From: Planctomycetota bacterium
GTDB lineage: Bacteria; Planctomycetota; Planctomycetia; Gemmatales; Gemmataceae
Direction of reading: 5' to 3'
DNA: 46,839 nt
Assembly: GCA_021807595.1 (NCBI GenBank)
Contig: JAKBCS010000026.1
Location: 1 to 46,839, forward strand
The notes beneath the pieces are model-generated. The model was not told the DNA's origin. It made no database searches and saw only the letters and a list, made by a program, of their open reading frames with translations. The position numbers and the translations under genes were made by a program. This document shows positions 32,110-40,363 of this stretch, in pieces (position 1 is the stretch's first letter; every line of letters begins with the position of its first letter).

Positions 32110-34650
32110 TCATTGTTTGCCGATGGGATCGAGAGGCAACACGGCGGGAGCGGCGTCTTGCGGCATCCCCGGCGCGGCCGTTGTCGGCTGCGGCGGGAAG
32201 ATGGGTAGCGGCATATCCGGCGGCTTCTCCGGAGCGAAGTTGGGAGTCTCCGTCGGCGTTGGTGTTTCGGCCTTAAACGTTGTCGGCAGGATGGACCCTG
32301 GGTCGTCATTGGGACGAACCGTTCCGAACGTCGAGTTCGTCCCCTTCGTTTTGGGATGGGCCGTTGGAGCCGACGAACGCGGAGGCGACGGAGGTACCGT
32401 CGATTCCGGCAACGCAGTGCCGTCTGAGGAAACGGGATCGGGGAAGATATGATTCAGAGGAACGGTCTGAATCGGGTTGGGCAGCTGGTCGGCGTTCTCG
32501 GAATGGATGTTCTCGACCGACGGCAGCAAGTCCACATCCTTCAGCGGTGGGGCGTTCTTCCACATCGTTGGCACCGATTCGGGGCTGATCTGTTTTCGGA
32601 GATTGACGGGACCGCTGAGTTCCAATGGATTGGCTAAGTTACCCGTCGGCGCGGCGCGCTCGCGCAAGATGAGTGCCTTGGTGCGCTCGCGCAGATGTTC
32701 GACGGCGCGCTTCTGGGCGGCGACTGGGATCGGACCTTCCGAAATCGTGACGTTGTCGTGTTGCATAATGGTGGCCTTGCCGAATTCCCAGCCGACGATC
32801 GCATTGTTGTAGGTGACGATGGCGTTGTACTCGGTGACCAACGCCTCGGCCCAGGCGCGTTGAGCGTCGAGCAATAGGTTCAGGGTCACGGGCGTTCCGC
32901 TCGATCCCGTGCCATTCGGTCCCGTACCCGCTACACCGGGTTCGTTCGCACCATTGCGATAGAGTTCGTAGCGTATCCGCAACTGCGTGGCGGATGCCTC
33001 ACGCTGGGCGCGAGCGGCCTTGATCTGGAAGTACGCCGACGACATCCGACGATACTCCAGCCCCAAGAATCGCTCCGCCTTCAACTCTTGATCCTGCAAC
33101 ACCAGATAGGAGCGAGCCAATTGCAATTGAGATTGGCGCAATTGGGCGTGGGCGAAACGGAAACCCAGCGGCATGCCCAAGCGCACGCCGACCGTCCAAT
33201 CGTTGAAGGTATTGGAGGCCAGATTGCGGAAAGCGTTCAACGAGCCCGCGCCGTCGAGCTGATTGCCGACCGAGTTGGTGTCGTAGGCCATGAAGGTGCG
33301 CAGATCGGGCATCAAGTAGTTCTTGGCCAACACCACGTTCAATTGAGCCGCTTTTACGTCTTGGCGAGCCATATATAACTCGGGACGATTCTGCATAGCC
33401 TCGTACCATCCGGTCTTCCAGTCGGGACGATACTCGGCCAAAGTCGGGGCATCGCTGGGGACCAAGCGCGTGCCGTCATCGATGTGCATACCGAGCATGG
33501 CACGCAACTGGCGTTCGTTGTCGAGCAAGGTGTCGATGGCCTGCAAGCGTTGGCTGCGGAACAGATTGAATTGACCCTCGGCTTGGGCCAGGGCGGCGAG
33601 GCTGACGCGGCCCACACGGTATTGCGCCCCCGTGATCTTCCACGTCTCATAAGCGAATCGCAGACCCTGCTCGCGGCTGTACAACTGATAGTATGAGCCG
33701 TACAGGTTCCAGTAGGCGGTTTCGACGTTGAGCAACATCTGATTGACGTTGCGCTCGAACTCGGCGCGATTCTGATTGAAGCGAATGCGGGCGATGAGAA
33801 TGCCGGGCGGCAGGCCGAGACCGACGCCGGAGAGGTTGTTGAAGTTGTACGGCAGAAACGTCGAGGCCGGCGGCGCGGTTAGACTATTGGGCGGCGCTAT
33901 CGGCAGAACCGAGCCGGGGTGGAAGGCGCGCAACTGGTTGATCTCGGTGCCGAAGCCCTGCAACAACGGCTGCTCGAACGTGAACTGCATCGACGGTTGA
34001 TAGAACGGGTTCAAGCGCGACGGCAGATTGGTGAAGGTGTACGGCGCGGTGAAGGTAATGCCCGCCACACCACCTGTCGACAACGGCTTATAGATGCCGC
34101 TTTGAAACTGTGCCTGTTGTTGCACGATCGCCGTCAAACCGCTGGCCGTGCCGCCGGCTTGCAAGTTCTGAATCGGTGAAACGATGGGCTGATCGGTGGC
34201 GTTCCACAACATACTGCTGCCGACCACCGCGTCGAACTTGGCCAACGAGGCGTCGATGTTCGACGCCGTCGTCGCCGGATCCATCGCCAAGACACGGATC
34301 GAGTCGGAACCGGCGGGAGCCGATCCCTGCGGCGCGGAGATCAAGTTGTCCAAACCGACGCCGGGGAAGAGCAAGCTGGGCTGGCCAACCGTACCCTGTT
34401 CCAACGCGATCGACACCGCCTCGGCCAACGACAGGTAATGGATTTTGCGATCGAGGTTGTACAGTGTCGGCGGGGCGTTGGTGACAGAGATGGTGGGAGT
34501 CGCGCCCACATTGGGATTCTCGGCCAGATTGAAAGGCACCGGCCCCTTGTAGATATTGGCCTGATCCTCGGTAAGGAAGACTCGGCCTTTGCATCCCACA
34601 AGCAACGTCAAGAAGAGAGTTAGGCCGACGAAGGCAGACTTCCAGGCCAT
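32110..34650 (-). CDS. TolC-family outer-membrane lipoprotein with long C-terminal tail
   Basis: An 846-residue outer-membrane channel-type protein. The lipoprotein signal is MAWKSAFVGLTLFLTLLVGC. The middle (about 250-640) has the coiled-coil pattern of TolC/OEP repeats (ETAYWNLYGSYYQLYSREQG, RVSLAALAQAEGQFNLFRSQ, ALVTEYNAIVTYNNAIVGWE). Two extensions distinguish it from TolC of about 450 residues: an N-terminal beta-rich part of about 230 residues, and a Pro/Thr-rich tail of about 120 residues (PTPTETPNFAPEKPPDMP). Planctomycetes have several such paralogues. It could serve as the exit duct for the CusBA pump, which has no adjacent CusC, but it is 16 kb away. It converges on the DUF4159 gene. 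Confidence 0.88.
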   Translation of the reverse strand: MAWKSAFVGLTLFLTLLVGCKGRVFLTEDQANIYKGPVPFNLAENPNVGATPTISVTNAPPTLYNLDRKIHYLSLAEAVSIALEQGTVGQPSLLFPGVGLDNLISAPQGSAPAGSDSIRVLAMDPATTASNIDASLAKFDAVVGSSMLWNATDQPIVSPIQNLQAGGTASGLTAIVQQQAQFQSGIYKPLSTGGVAGITFTAPYTFTNLPSRLNPFYQPSMQFTFEQPLLQGFGTEINQLRAFHPGSVLPIAPPNSLTAPPASTFLPYNFNNLSGVGLGLPPGILIARIRFNQNRAEFERNVNQMLLNVETAYWNLYGSYYQLYSREQGLRFAYETWKITGAQYRVGRVSLAALAQAEGQFNLFRSQRLQAIDTLLDNERQLRAMLGMHIDDGTRLVPSDAPTLAEYRPDWKTGWYEAMQNRPELYMARQDVKAAQLNVVLAKNYLMPDLRTFMAYDTNSVGNQLDGAGSLNAFRNLASNTFNDWTVGVRLGMPLGFRFAHAQLRQSQLQLARSYLVLQDQELKAERFLGLEYRRMSSAYFQIKAARAQREASATQLRIRYELYRNGANEPGVAGTGPNGTGSSGTPVTLNLLLDAQRAWAEALVTEYNAIVTYNNAIVGWEFGKATIMQHDNVTISEGPIPVAAQKRAVEHLRERTKALILRERAAPTGNLANPLELSGPVNLRKQISPESVPTMWKNAPPLKDVDLLPSVENIHSENADQLPNPIQTVPLNHIFPDPVSSDGTALPESTVPPSPPRSSAPTAHPKTKGTNSTFGTVRPNDDPGSILPTTFKAETPTPTETPNFAPEKPPDMPLPIFPPQPTTAAPGMPQDAAPAVLPLDPIGKQ

Positions 34651-34960
34651 AATTGTTTTCCCCGTTGAATCGCCGTCCCCTTCGACCGCGCCAGCGCCGT
34701 CGATCGCTCGGCATGGAGACGGCTTCTCCCGCCGCGAAACCTTTCCGACCCGGTAAACAGGGACTCAGACAGATAGAGCCTATATCGTCAACTCCTTTGC
34801 GATTATCTAGGCGAGATTTTTCGATTCTGCCCGTCGCACCGATTGAGCGGGCCGCGATACGGTGAGGTGGGAGATTTAGGAAGAAATCATTTCAGAAACC
34901 GGCGCGGATCGGAAAGGAGCGAGGAAAAAACAACTTGGTGCGAGGGAGGGCAAGTGCGCG
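34651..34960. other. Intergenic region upstream of the TolC-like gene
   Basis: About 310 bases with no recognisable gene or repeat. It must hold the promoter of the minus-strand TolC-like gene. A TTGACG box on that strand near 34785-34790 has no convincing partner minus-10 box. Confidence 0.4.
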
Positions 34961-35302
34961 TCAGAGGCGAGTGGGATCATCGGGGTTCCAGCGCGGCGCG
35001 ATTCCGACATAGGGAAGGCCGAGAAGCCGCTTGATGGCCGCCCATTCGCCGACATCGTTGCCCTCGGCGCGATGGCCGATCCATTGCAACAAATAGCCCA
35101 GGACCATCGCGCCGACACCCCAATACCAATCGACGAGGAAGAGGGCGAAGAGACCACCGACTGCCAGCGGGATGCCGATGAGATGAATGTAGAAATTGAA
35201 CGGCAGCCGATGGCGCAGCCGCCATCCTTGCAAACGACGGCGGAGAAAGCGCAGAATGGGAAAGCGGCGCGAAGAGGGATTCGTGGTTGGCGCTTCGTTC
35301 AT
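34961..35302 (-). CDS. DUF962 / Mpo1-like membrane protein
   Basis: A 113-residue integral membrane protein of the DUF962 (yeast Mpo1, fatty-acid alpha-dioxygenase) family. Family hallmarks are the His in FNFYIHLIGIPLA and the motif LLQWIGHRAEGN, separated by two hydrophobic segments (GIPLAVGGLFALFLVDW, WGVGAMVLGYLLQWI). The ATG at 35302 is chosen; the frame continues upstream to 35332. In yeast Mpo1 these His residues bind Fe2+ for oxidation of 2-hydroxy fatty acids; here it may act on lipids, by inference. It lies 66 bp downstream of argS and may be cotranscribed. Confidence 0.8.
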   Translation of the reverse strand: MNEAPTTNPSSRRFPILRFLRRRLQGWRLRHRLPFNFYIHLIGIPLAVGGLFALFLVDWYWGVGAMVLGYLLQWIGHRAEGNDVGEWAAIKRLLGLPYVGIAPRWNPDDPTRL

Positions 35303-35339
35303 GGTATTCTCGTTCCGAAATCCGGTTCGCATCGGTCCC

Positions 35340-35370
35340 GCGCTCCGCTGCGCGTCGCGGCTAACCGATC
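35340..35370. repeat. Half-copy of the TTAGCCGCGA palindrome
   Basis: This 31-base stretch (ends CGCGGCTAACCGATC) closely matches the right half of the element at 11824-11854, including the bases beyond the palindrome. It overlaps the argS stop codon by two bases. Confidence 0.6.
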
Positions 35371-37135
35371 ACATGCGTTCCACCGTGCGGATGCCCAATA
35401 AATCGAGGCCTCGCTGAATCACTCGCGCCGTCAGATCGCACAACAACAACCGGCTCTGGCGCAGCTCCGCCGTTTCGGCCTTGAGGACCGGACAGTTCTG
35501 AAAGAAGCCGCTGTACGTCTTGGCCAAATCCCACAGATAGCCGGTGATCGCGCTCGGTTTGTATTCCGCAGCCGCCACCAACAAAGCGTTGTGGAAGCGC
35601 AGCAATTGCAGGGCAAGCGATCGCTCCTCGCCAACGGTTAACAGCACCGGCGGCGGATCGTTGCGCATAGCGGCGACTTCAATGTTGCCCCTGCGAAAAA
35701 TACTGCGATTGCGAGCGTAGGCGTACTGCATGTAGGTGGCGGTGTTGCCGTCCATCGCCAGCATCTTCTTCAAGCTGAAGCGATAATCGCTGGTTCGATT
35801 TTGCGACAGGTCTGCGTACTTCACCGCGCCGATGCCGACGACTTCGTGAATTCTCCGCCGTTCTTCGTCGCTCAATTGCGACGTTTCTTCCGCTTGATTC
35901 TGCTCGTACACACGCGCTGCAGCGGCGACTGCTTCGTTCAACAAGGAATCCAGCAGCGCGCCCGTGCCTTCGCGCGTCGAGATGGGACGGCCTTCCTCTC
36001 CCAGGACGGAGCCGAACGAGATGTGCTGCAACTCGATCTTTTCGTAGCCCCATCGGCGCACGATGTCGAACAGTTGCTTGAAGTGCAACCCCTGGCGGAA
36101 ATCGACGACATAAAGGATCGCGTGTGGATTCCATTGTTCCAAGCGATAGCGAATCGTCGCCAGGTCGGTCGTCGTGTAGGTAAACGCTCCGTCGCGTTTT
36201 TGAATCAGAGCGGGAGAATCTTTTTCGCCGAAGAAAACGGCGACGGCCCCTTCGCTCTCTTGGGCGATGTTGTGGAGACGGAGTTCGCGCACCACGTCGG
36301 CCAACATCGGCTGATAGAAACTCTCGCCGTGGGTGTGGTCGAAGCAAACGTCGAGACGGCGATAAATCCGCTCGATCTCTTCGTAGCAATGCGGCATGAA
36401 CTGCTGCCACAGGTTTAGATTCTCGGTATCGCCGGAGTGCAGCTTCGCCGTCTCCGCGCGGGCCGCCTGGGCGATGGGATCGTTGGCATCCTCCTCCTCT
36501 TCGCCTTGGGCATTGACGACCTTCTTCATCTGCTTGCGGACGTGGACGTAGAGCCGAGCCAATTCGCCGACGGGATCGGCAGCGAACGCCGATGCGTCGA
36601 GAAAGTTTTTGTAGCCGTAGAGCAGAATGCCGAACTGCGTACCCCAGTCGCCAAGATGGTTGTCGGTAACGACGTTGTGTCCCAAGAAACGCAATAAACG
36701 AGCCAAGGCGTCGCCGATAATGGTACTGCGTAAATGGCCGACGTGCATGGGCTTGGCGACGTTGGGCGAACTGAAATCGACGACGAAGGTACGAGGGTTT
36801 TCGACCGGCGCGACACCGAGCCGATCGCCTTTCGTCATCGCTCGAACTTGGCGCGCCAGCCATTCGTCGCGCAGCTTCAAGTTAATGAAGCCCGGTCCCG
36901 CGATGGTCGGCGGCTCCAGAACATCTTCGAGATGGAGACGCTCTACGATCGCCCGCGCGATTTCGGGCGGCTTCTTGTCGAGTTGTTTGGCCAACGGCAT
37001 AGCGCAGTTGGCCTGATAGTCGCCGAAGCGCGTATCCTGTGCCGGTTTCAGCATTCCAGAGTAGGCAGCGGGATCGTTCGCCAGGCCGGACAGCGCCTCC
37101 TGGAGTTTTCGTTGCAGCAAGGCAAGAACGTTCAT
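35369..37135 (-). CDS. argS: Arginyl-tRNA synthetase
   Basis: A class I aminoacyl-tRNA synthetase charging tRNA-Arg. The 588 residues contain an N-terminal Add1 domain (1-90), the HIGH-type motif in FSSPNVAKPMHVGHLRSTII (HVGH), the catalytic core with YTTTDLATIRYRLE, and a C-terminal DALR anticodon-binding domain with YAYARNRSIFRR and LWDLAKTYSGFFQNCPVL. As in many ArgRS proteins a canonical KMSKS is not evident; the loop is represented by EGRPISTREGTG. GGAAGGA lies 2-3 nt upstream of the ATG. It follows rsfS by 33 bp in one operon. Confidence 0.97.
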   Translation of the reverse strand: MNVLALLQRKLQEALSGLANDPAAYSGMLKPAQDTRFGDYQANCAMPLAKQLDKKPPEIARAIVERLHLEDVLEPPTIAGPGFINLKLRDEWLARQVRAMTKGDRLGVAPVENPRTFVVDFSSPNVAKPMHVGHLRSTIIGDALARLLRFLGHNVVTDNHLGDWGTQFGILLYGYKNFLDASAFAADPVGELARLYVHVRKQMKKVVNAQGEEEEDANDPIAQAARAETAKLHSGDTENLNLWQQFMPHCYEEIERIYRRLDVCFDHTHGESFYQPMLADVVRELRLHNIAQESEGAVAVFFGEKDSPALIQKRDGAFTYTTTDLATIRYRLEQWNPHAILYVVDFRQGLHFKQLFDIVRRWGYEKIELQHISFGSVLGEEGRPISTREGTGALLDSLLNEAVAAAARVYEQNQAEETSQLSDEERRRIHEVVGIGAVKYADLSQNRTSDYRFSLKKMLAMDGNTATYMQYAYARNRSIFRRGNIEVAAMRNDPPPVLLTVGEERSLALQLLRFHNALLVAAAEYKPSAITGYLWDLAKTYSGFFQNCPVLKAETAELRQSRLLLCDLTARVIQRGLDLLGIRTVERM

Positions 37136-37168
37136 GGTTCCTTCCGCAATTCAGGACGCTCGCCGCCC

Positions 37169-37561
37169 TTATTGATAGTGCCGCTGCCAATCGACTCGCG
37201 GCGCGTCGGCCCACAGCTCTTCGAGGGCATAGTATTGGCGGGTGGCATCGTCGAACACATGCACGACCACGTCGCCGTAATCCTGCACGACCCACTTGCT
37301 GGCTTGGTAGCCTTCGATCGACAAGCGGCGGTCGCCCCGCTCGACCAAGGCGTCGTCGATCTCCTCGGCAATCGTGTGGATTTGTCGCCTACTCGCCCCG
37401 GTGATGAGGACGAAGAAATCGTACAGGGGAGTGATCCCCCGCATATCGAGAACGAGAACGTCGCGCCCTTTATTTTCCTCGGCCACATGAGCGGCGAGGC
37501 ACGCGCGTTCGAGAGAGGTTGAGGTCAGGAACTGTTGCGATTTTTGAGTGACGAGTTTCAA
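37169..37561 (-). CDS. rsfS: Ribosome silencing factor RsfS
   Basis: Binds ribosomal protein L14 and blocks subunit joining when nutrients are scarce. The conserved core is complete: NKGRDVLVLDMRGITPLYDF, FVLITGASRRQ, GYQASKWVVQDYGDVVVHVF and RQYYALEELWADAP. The start is put at the TTG at 37561, preceded by AAGGAGG with a 4-nt gap, giving 130 residues, the usual family length. The frame continues upstream to 37747 without family resemblance. The TTG overlaps the stop codon of a 25-codon ORF (TTGA), so translation may be coupled. argS follows 33 bp downstream. Confidence 0.9.
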   Translation of the reverse strand: MKLVTQKSQQFLTSTSLERACLAAHVAEENKGRDVLVLDMRGITPLYDFFVLITGASRRQIHTIAEEIDDALVERGDRRLSIEGYQASKWVVQDYGDVVVHVFDDATRQYYALEELWADAPRVDWQRHYQ

Positions 37562-37635
37562 GAGACCTCCTTCTGGTATTGTGATCCGCGAGGGGAGGTC
37601 GGCCAAATACGGTAAGAAGATGTTCGATACGGCAC
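37558..37635 (-). CDS. Possible leader ORF coupled to rsfS
   Basis: A 25-codon frame begins at a GTG at 37635, 5 nt after a GGAGG that is part of an 11-base perfect Shine-Dalgarno match (AAAGGAGGTGA, 37648-37638). It ends in TGA at 37558-37560, overlapping the rsfS TTG. The rsfS ribosome site lies inside it. The predicted peptide starts MPYRTSSYRIWP. It resembles a leader or coupling ORF, but no homologue is known to me. Confidence 0.4.
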   Translation of the reverse strand: MPYRTSSYRIWPTSPRGSQYQKEVS

Positions 37636-38018
37636 CGTCACCTCCTTTGGTCACCTCCAGACGGGATCGAGTCAGCCCCTGTCGATTACAACACGGTGGG
37701 GAACTGCAGGCTCCTTGGGGATGGCAGGACTTCACAAGCCGAAACATCCCTCTTCTCTTATCATCCCGTTTCCACCCTCCGCCGTCAAGCGTCTTGCTGC
37801 CAAGATCTCCGATTCGATTGTATCGAATGCAGTATCCGTAGTGATTTTCCTACCCCGGTGGACGCGACTGGCGTCCTCCGGGCCGTCTCGACGTCTTCAA
37901 ACAAGACAAGGCAACGACTAAAGAGGTTCGCCAGCTGGTACATTTGACGAACCATCGGGGTAAACCGACGAATGGCGAATCGGCAGCGTAAGCCGCGGGG
38001 TGCAAGCGCAACGTCCTC
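37636..38018. other. Divergent intergenic region between rsfS and the PP2C gene
   Basis: About 380 bases. On the minus strand it contains two nearby GGAGGTGAC sequences (about 37638-37658); only the nearer one is followed by a plausible start. No ORF with coding character, tRNA or repeat was recognised in 37660-38018. Confidence 0.45.
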
Positions 38019-38047
38019 TTAACGAAAATCGTCGAACCTCGTATAGT
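38019..38047 (+). promoter_or_regulatory. Sigma70-like promoter for the PP2C phosphatase gene
   Basis: TTAACG (38019-38024) and TATAGT (38042-38047) are exactly 17 nt apart, matching four and five of six consensus bases. The expected start is near 38054, giving a leader of about 17 nt to the ATG at 38071. Confidence 0.55.
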
Positions 38048-38070
38048 GGGGTACAATGCGAGGCCACACG

Positions 38071-39246
38071 ATGACCGCCGATGGACTGCCACACATATTG
38101 CTCTGCGGCCCCCAGCCGAGCGCTTTGGCCGAGCTGCGCCATCTGCTTGCCGGCACCGGCTGCGAGATGACCTCTCATCTTCTCGGTTCTGCCGAACCGC
38201 GCGAAGCCAACGGCTATCAACTGATCGTGGTGGAAGGCGGCTCGAATCCAGGCGCGGCGCTCGAACTGTGTCGCAAGTTGCGCGAACGGTTCGAGGTTCC
38301 CTTCGTCCCGCTGCTCTATCTCGCCGACGATCGCTTGGCCGGTTTCGAGTCGGGGGCCGATGTTTGTCTCCAACGCCCCTTCGCCCCCGGCGAGCTTCAC
38401 GCCCAGGTCAAGGCGCTGTTGCGCATCAAGGAAGCGCACGATCGCCAAGCAGGTAAGACCGCCGAGATGCACCGAATCAATAAACGCTTGCAGCAACTGC
38501 ACCAACAGATCGACTACGAACTTCAATTGGCCCAGCGCATCCAAGCGAGCTTCCTGCCGCGAACTTTGCCGGAGGTGCCGGGCACGCGCTTCGCCGTCCA
38601 CTATCTGCCGCGCGAACGGGTTGGCGGCGACTTTTACGATGTCTTTCGGCTCGACGAACACCACGTCGGATTCTATGTCGCCGACGCGATGGGGCACGGT
38701 GTACCGGCCAGTTTGTTAACTGTTTTCGTCAAAAAAAGCGTGCGAGCCAAGGATGTGACGGGCCGCGATTATCGCCTCACCCCGCCGGAAGAAGTCTTGG
38801 TGCGCCTCAATAAAGATTTGCTCGATCAGCATCTTTCCGAACATCCGTTCATTACGATGGCTTACGCTTTGTACAACCATCGGGACGGCGTTTTGCGACT
38901 GGCGCGGGCGGGGCACCCCTATCCGCTGTATGTTCCGCCCATCGGCAATCCGACGCTGTGGCGGCAAGAAGGTCTGTTGCTCGGCGTCACCACCGCAACC
39001 TTCCCAGCTTGCGATTATCGTCTGAACCCCGGCGATAAAGTGTTACTCTACAGCGACGGACTCGATACCGGACGATTCGAGAACCATCCGTTGGGGGCTG
39101 AGAGTCTGCTGGCCTGCGCCGCCCGACATCGACGTTTGCCGATCCAAGCGTTCGTCGACCGCCTGGCGCGCGATCTGTTCGCGACCGGCGAACAACCCGA
39201 CGATGTGACCTTGTTGGGCATGGAGGTTGGCGAACCGGCGGCGTAA
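38071..39246 (+). CDS. Pseudo-receiver fused to PP2C-type (SpoIIE/RsbU) phosphatase
   Basis: A 391-residue cytosolic signalling protein. The N-terminal receiver-like domain (about 1-115) lacks the acidic pair near its start (ILLCGPQPS), has Glu55 where the phospho-Asp belongs (LIVVEGG), and Arg for the conserved Lys (LQRPF). A coiled linker (120-150) leads to a SpoIIE domain with the metal-binding aspartates intact: VGGDFYDVF, VADAMGHG, YSDGLDTGRF and PDDVTLLG. It should dephosphorylate Ser/Thr-phosphorylated proteins such as anti-sigma-factor antagonists. The ATG at 38071 is chosen because GAGG lies 7 nt upstream; the ATG at 38056 would be at the transcript start. The last codons and stop come from a repeat element. 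Confidence 0.9.
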   Translation: MTADGLPHILLCGPQPSALAELRHLLAGTGCEMTSHLLGSAEPREANGYQLIVVEGGSNPGAALELCRKLRERFEVPFVPLLYLADDRLAGFESGADVCLQRPFAPGELHAQVKALLRIKEAHDRQAGKTAEMHRINKRLQQLHQQIDYELQLAQRIQASFLPRTLPEVPGTRFAVHYLPRERVGGDFYDVFRLDEHHVGFYVADAMGHGVPASLLTVFVKKSVRAKDVTGRDYRLTPPEEVLVRLNKDLLDQHLSEHPFITMAYALYNHRDGVLRLARAGHPYPLYVPPIGNPTLWRQEGLLLGVTTATFPACDYRLNPGDKVLLYSDGLDTGRFENHPLGAESLLACAARHRRLPIQAFVDRLARDLFATGEQPDDVTLLGMEVGEPAA

Positions 39247-39260
39247 GCTGCCGGTTCGTC
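39229..39260. repeat. CGAACCGGC/GCCGGTTCG repeat at gene end
   Basis: GGCGAACCGGC at 39229-39239 pairs with GCCGGTTCGTC at 39250-39260. It encodes the C-terminal GEPAA and the TAA stop of the PP2C gene and touches the stop of the opposing lipoprotein gene. It is related to the element at 41968-42040. Confidence 0.6.
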
Positions 39261-40189
39261 TAATCCATCTTCTTCAGACGCGCCTCGGCAGCCGTCGCCG
39301 CACATGGATTGGACAACAACTCCGCCAAGGAGCGTTCGGTGAAATGGCGGATCACGTCCAGAGGCCCAACTTTGCCGACGATGTCCTCGACTTGTTTCGA
39401 TAGTTCTTCCTGTTTCGCTTCAAATTCCGAGTCTTTCATCGGATGCACGCGGTTGAGCAAGGCGACGACGCGCGGACGTATCTTGCTCTCGGTCGCGGCG
39501 TCGAGTCCGGCGATCAACCACGCGATTTGACCTGCCGTCTCATCGCGCAATGCTTCCCATTCCTTGCCTTCCATCGTGCGGATCTCGTCGAACGCTTCGT
39601 CGAGTTTGTCGCGCGGATCGGGAAAATCTTCGCTGAAATCGCCGAGGAAGCCCATCAGTTGCCGGGCACCCAGGTGGCGCAGCACTTCCGGCGCATGCCT
39701 CCTCGCGTCGGCGGTCAGAGCGACATCGTCGAATTCGGGAACCTCCTCCTTTTCGCGCAGATCGTCCAAGGCCAGCGTCAGCGCCTCGACGCGGGCTTCG
39801 TTGTCGTCGACGAGCGCGTCGCGCAGTTCCCGCAGCGTTGCTTCGAACGCGTCGCTGGTCTTGACGGCGCGAATCGGCAACGACTTGTGCGCTGTCGTCG
39901 CCGCCAACTTGCGCAACTGCTCGATCTGAGACCGCGACAGCTTGAGATGATTCATCGTCTCCAAAGCCGCCACTTCATAATGGATACTTACAACATCCTC
40001 TTTGTTTTCTTTGGCGGGCGCGGCGAACGGAGCGGCGTTGTTGGCTGCCAGAGCGACCGACGTTGGTTTGTTTGGGGCAGGAGGATTTTCCGAGGATTCG
40101 GCTGCCGGATGCACTTTGCGGCAAGCGGTGAAGCCAGCGAGGAGAGTCACGGCGAGCGCGACGAAGGCGTAGCGTCGAATAGGGTGCAT
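39260..40189 (-). CDS. Hypothetical helical lipoprotein
   Basis: A 309-residue protein of unknown function. The ATG at 40189 has AAGG 6 nt upstream and starts a lipoprotein signal (YAFVALAVTLLAGFTAC, lipidated Cys near 22). After a Pro/Ala linker the mature part is almost entirely helical and charged, with LKLSRSQIEQLRKLAATTAHK and ALTLALDDLREKEEVPEFDD. Planctomycete periplasmic proteins with similar LSRSQIEQL helices resemble heavy-metal-sensor or Spy/CpxP-like architectures, but I cannot assign it. It converges on the PP2C gene. Confidence 0.65.
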   Translation of the reverse strand: MHPIRRYAFVALAVTLLAGFTACRKVHPAAESSENPPAPNKPTSVALAANNAAPFAAPAKENKEDVVSIHYEVAALETMNHLKLSRSQIEQLRKLAATTAHKSLPIRAVKTSDAFEATLRELRDALVDDNEARVEALTLALDDLREKEEVPEFDDVALTADARRHAPEVLRHLGARQLMGFLGDFSEDFPDPRDKLDEAFDEIRTMEGKEWEALRDETAGQIAWLIAGLDAATESKIRPRVVALLNRVHPMKDSEFEAKQEELSKQVEDIVGKVGPLDVIRHFTERSLAELLSNPCAATAAEARLKKMD

Positions 40190-40363
40190 GGAGGACCTTT
40201 CGCAATGAGGGGCGAATACCACCTATCCCGGAAAGGATAGCACTTTTTCAACCCCTCACAGCGCCGGAAGTTTCGCGGCGTTGGTCGTCGTTATCATTTC
40301 AACTCTGCGCTCGGAGTCTAATCTCTCCCCCGGAGTACCGAGGGATAAGGGTTTATGAGACGG

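Noticed and set aside
37638-37658. Plus-strand CACCTCCTTT resembling the 3' end of 16S rRNA
   Set aside because: Only about ten bases match and no rRNA sequence flanks it; it is better read as a strong ribosome-binding site on the minus strand.
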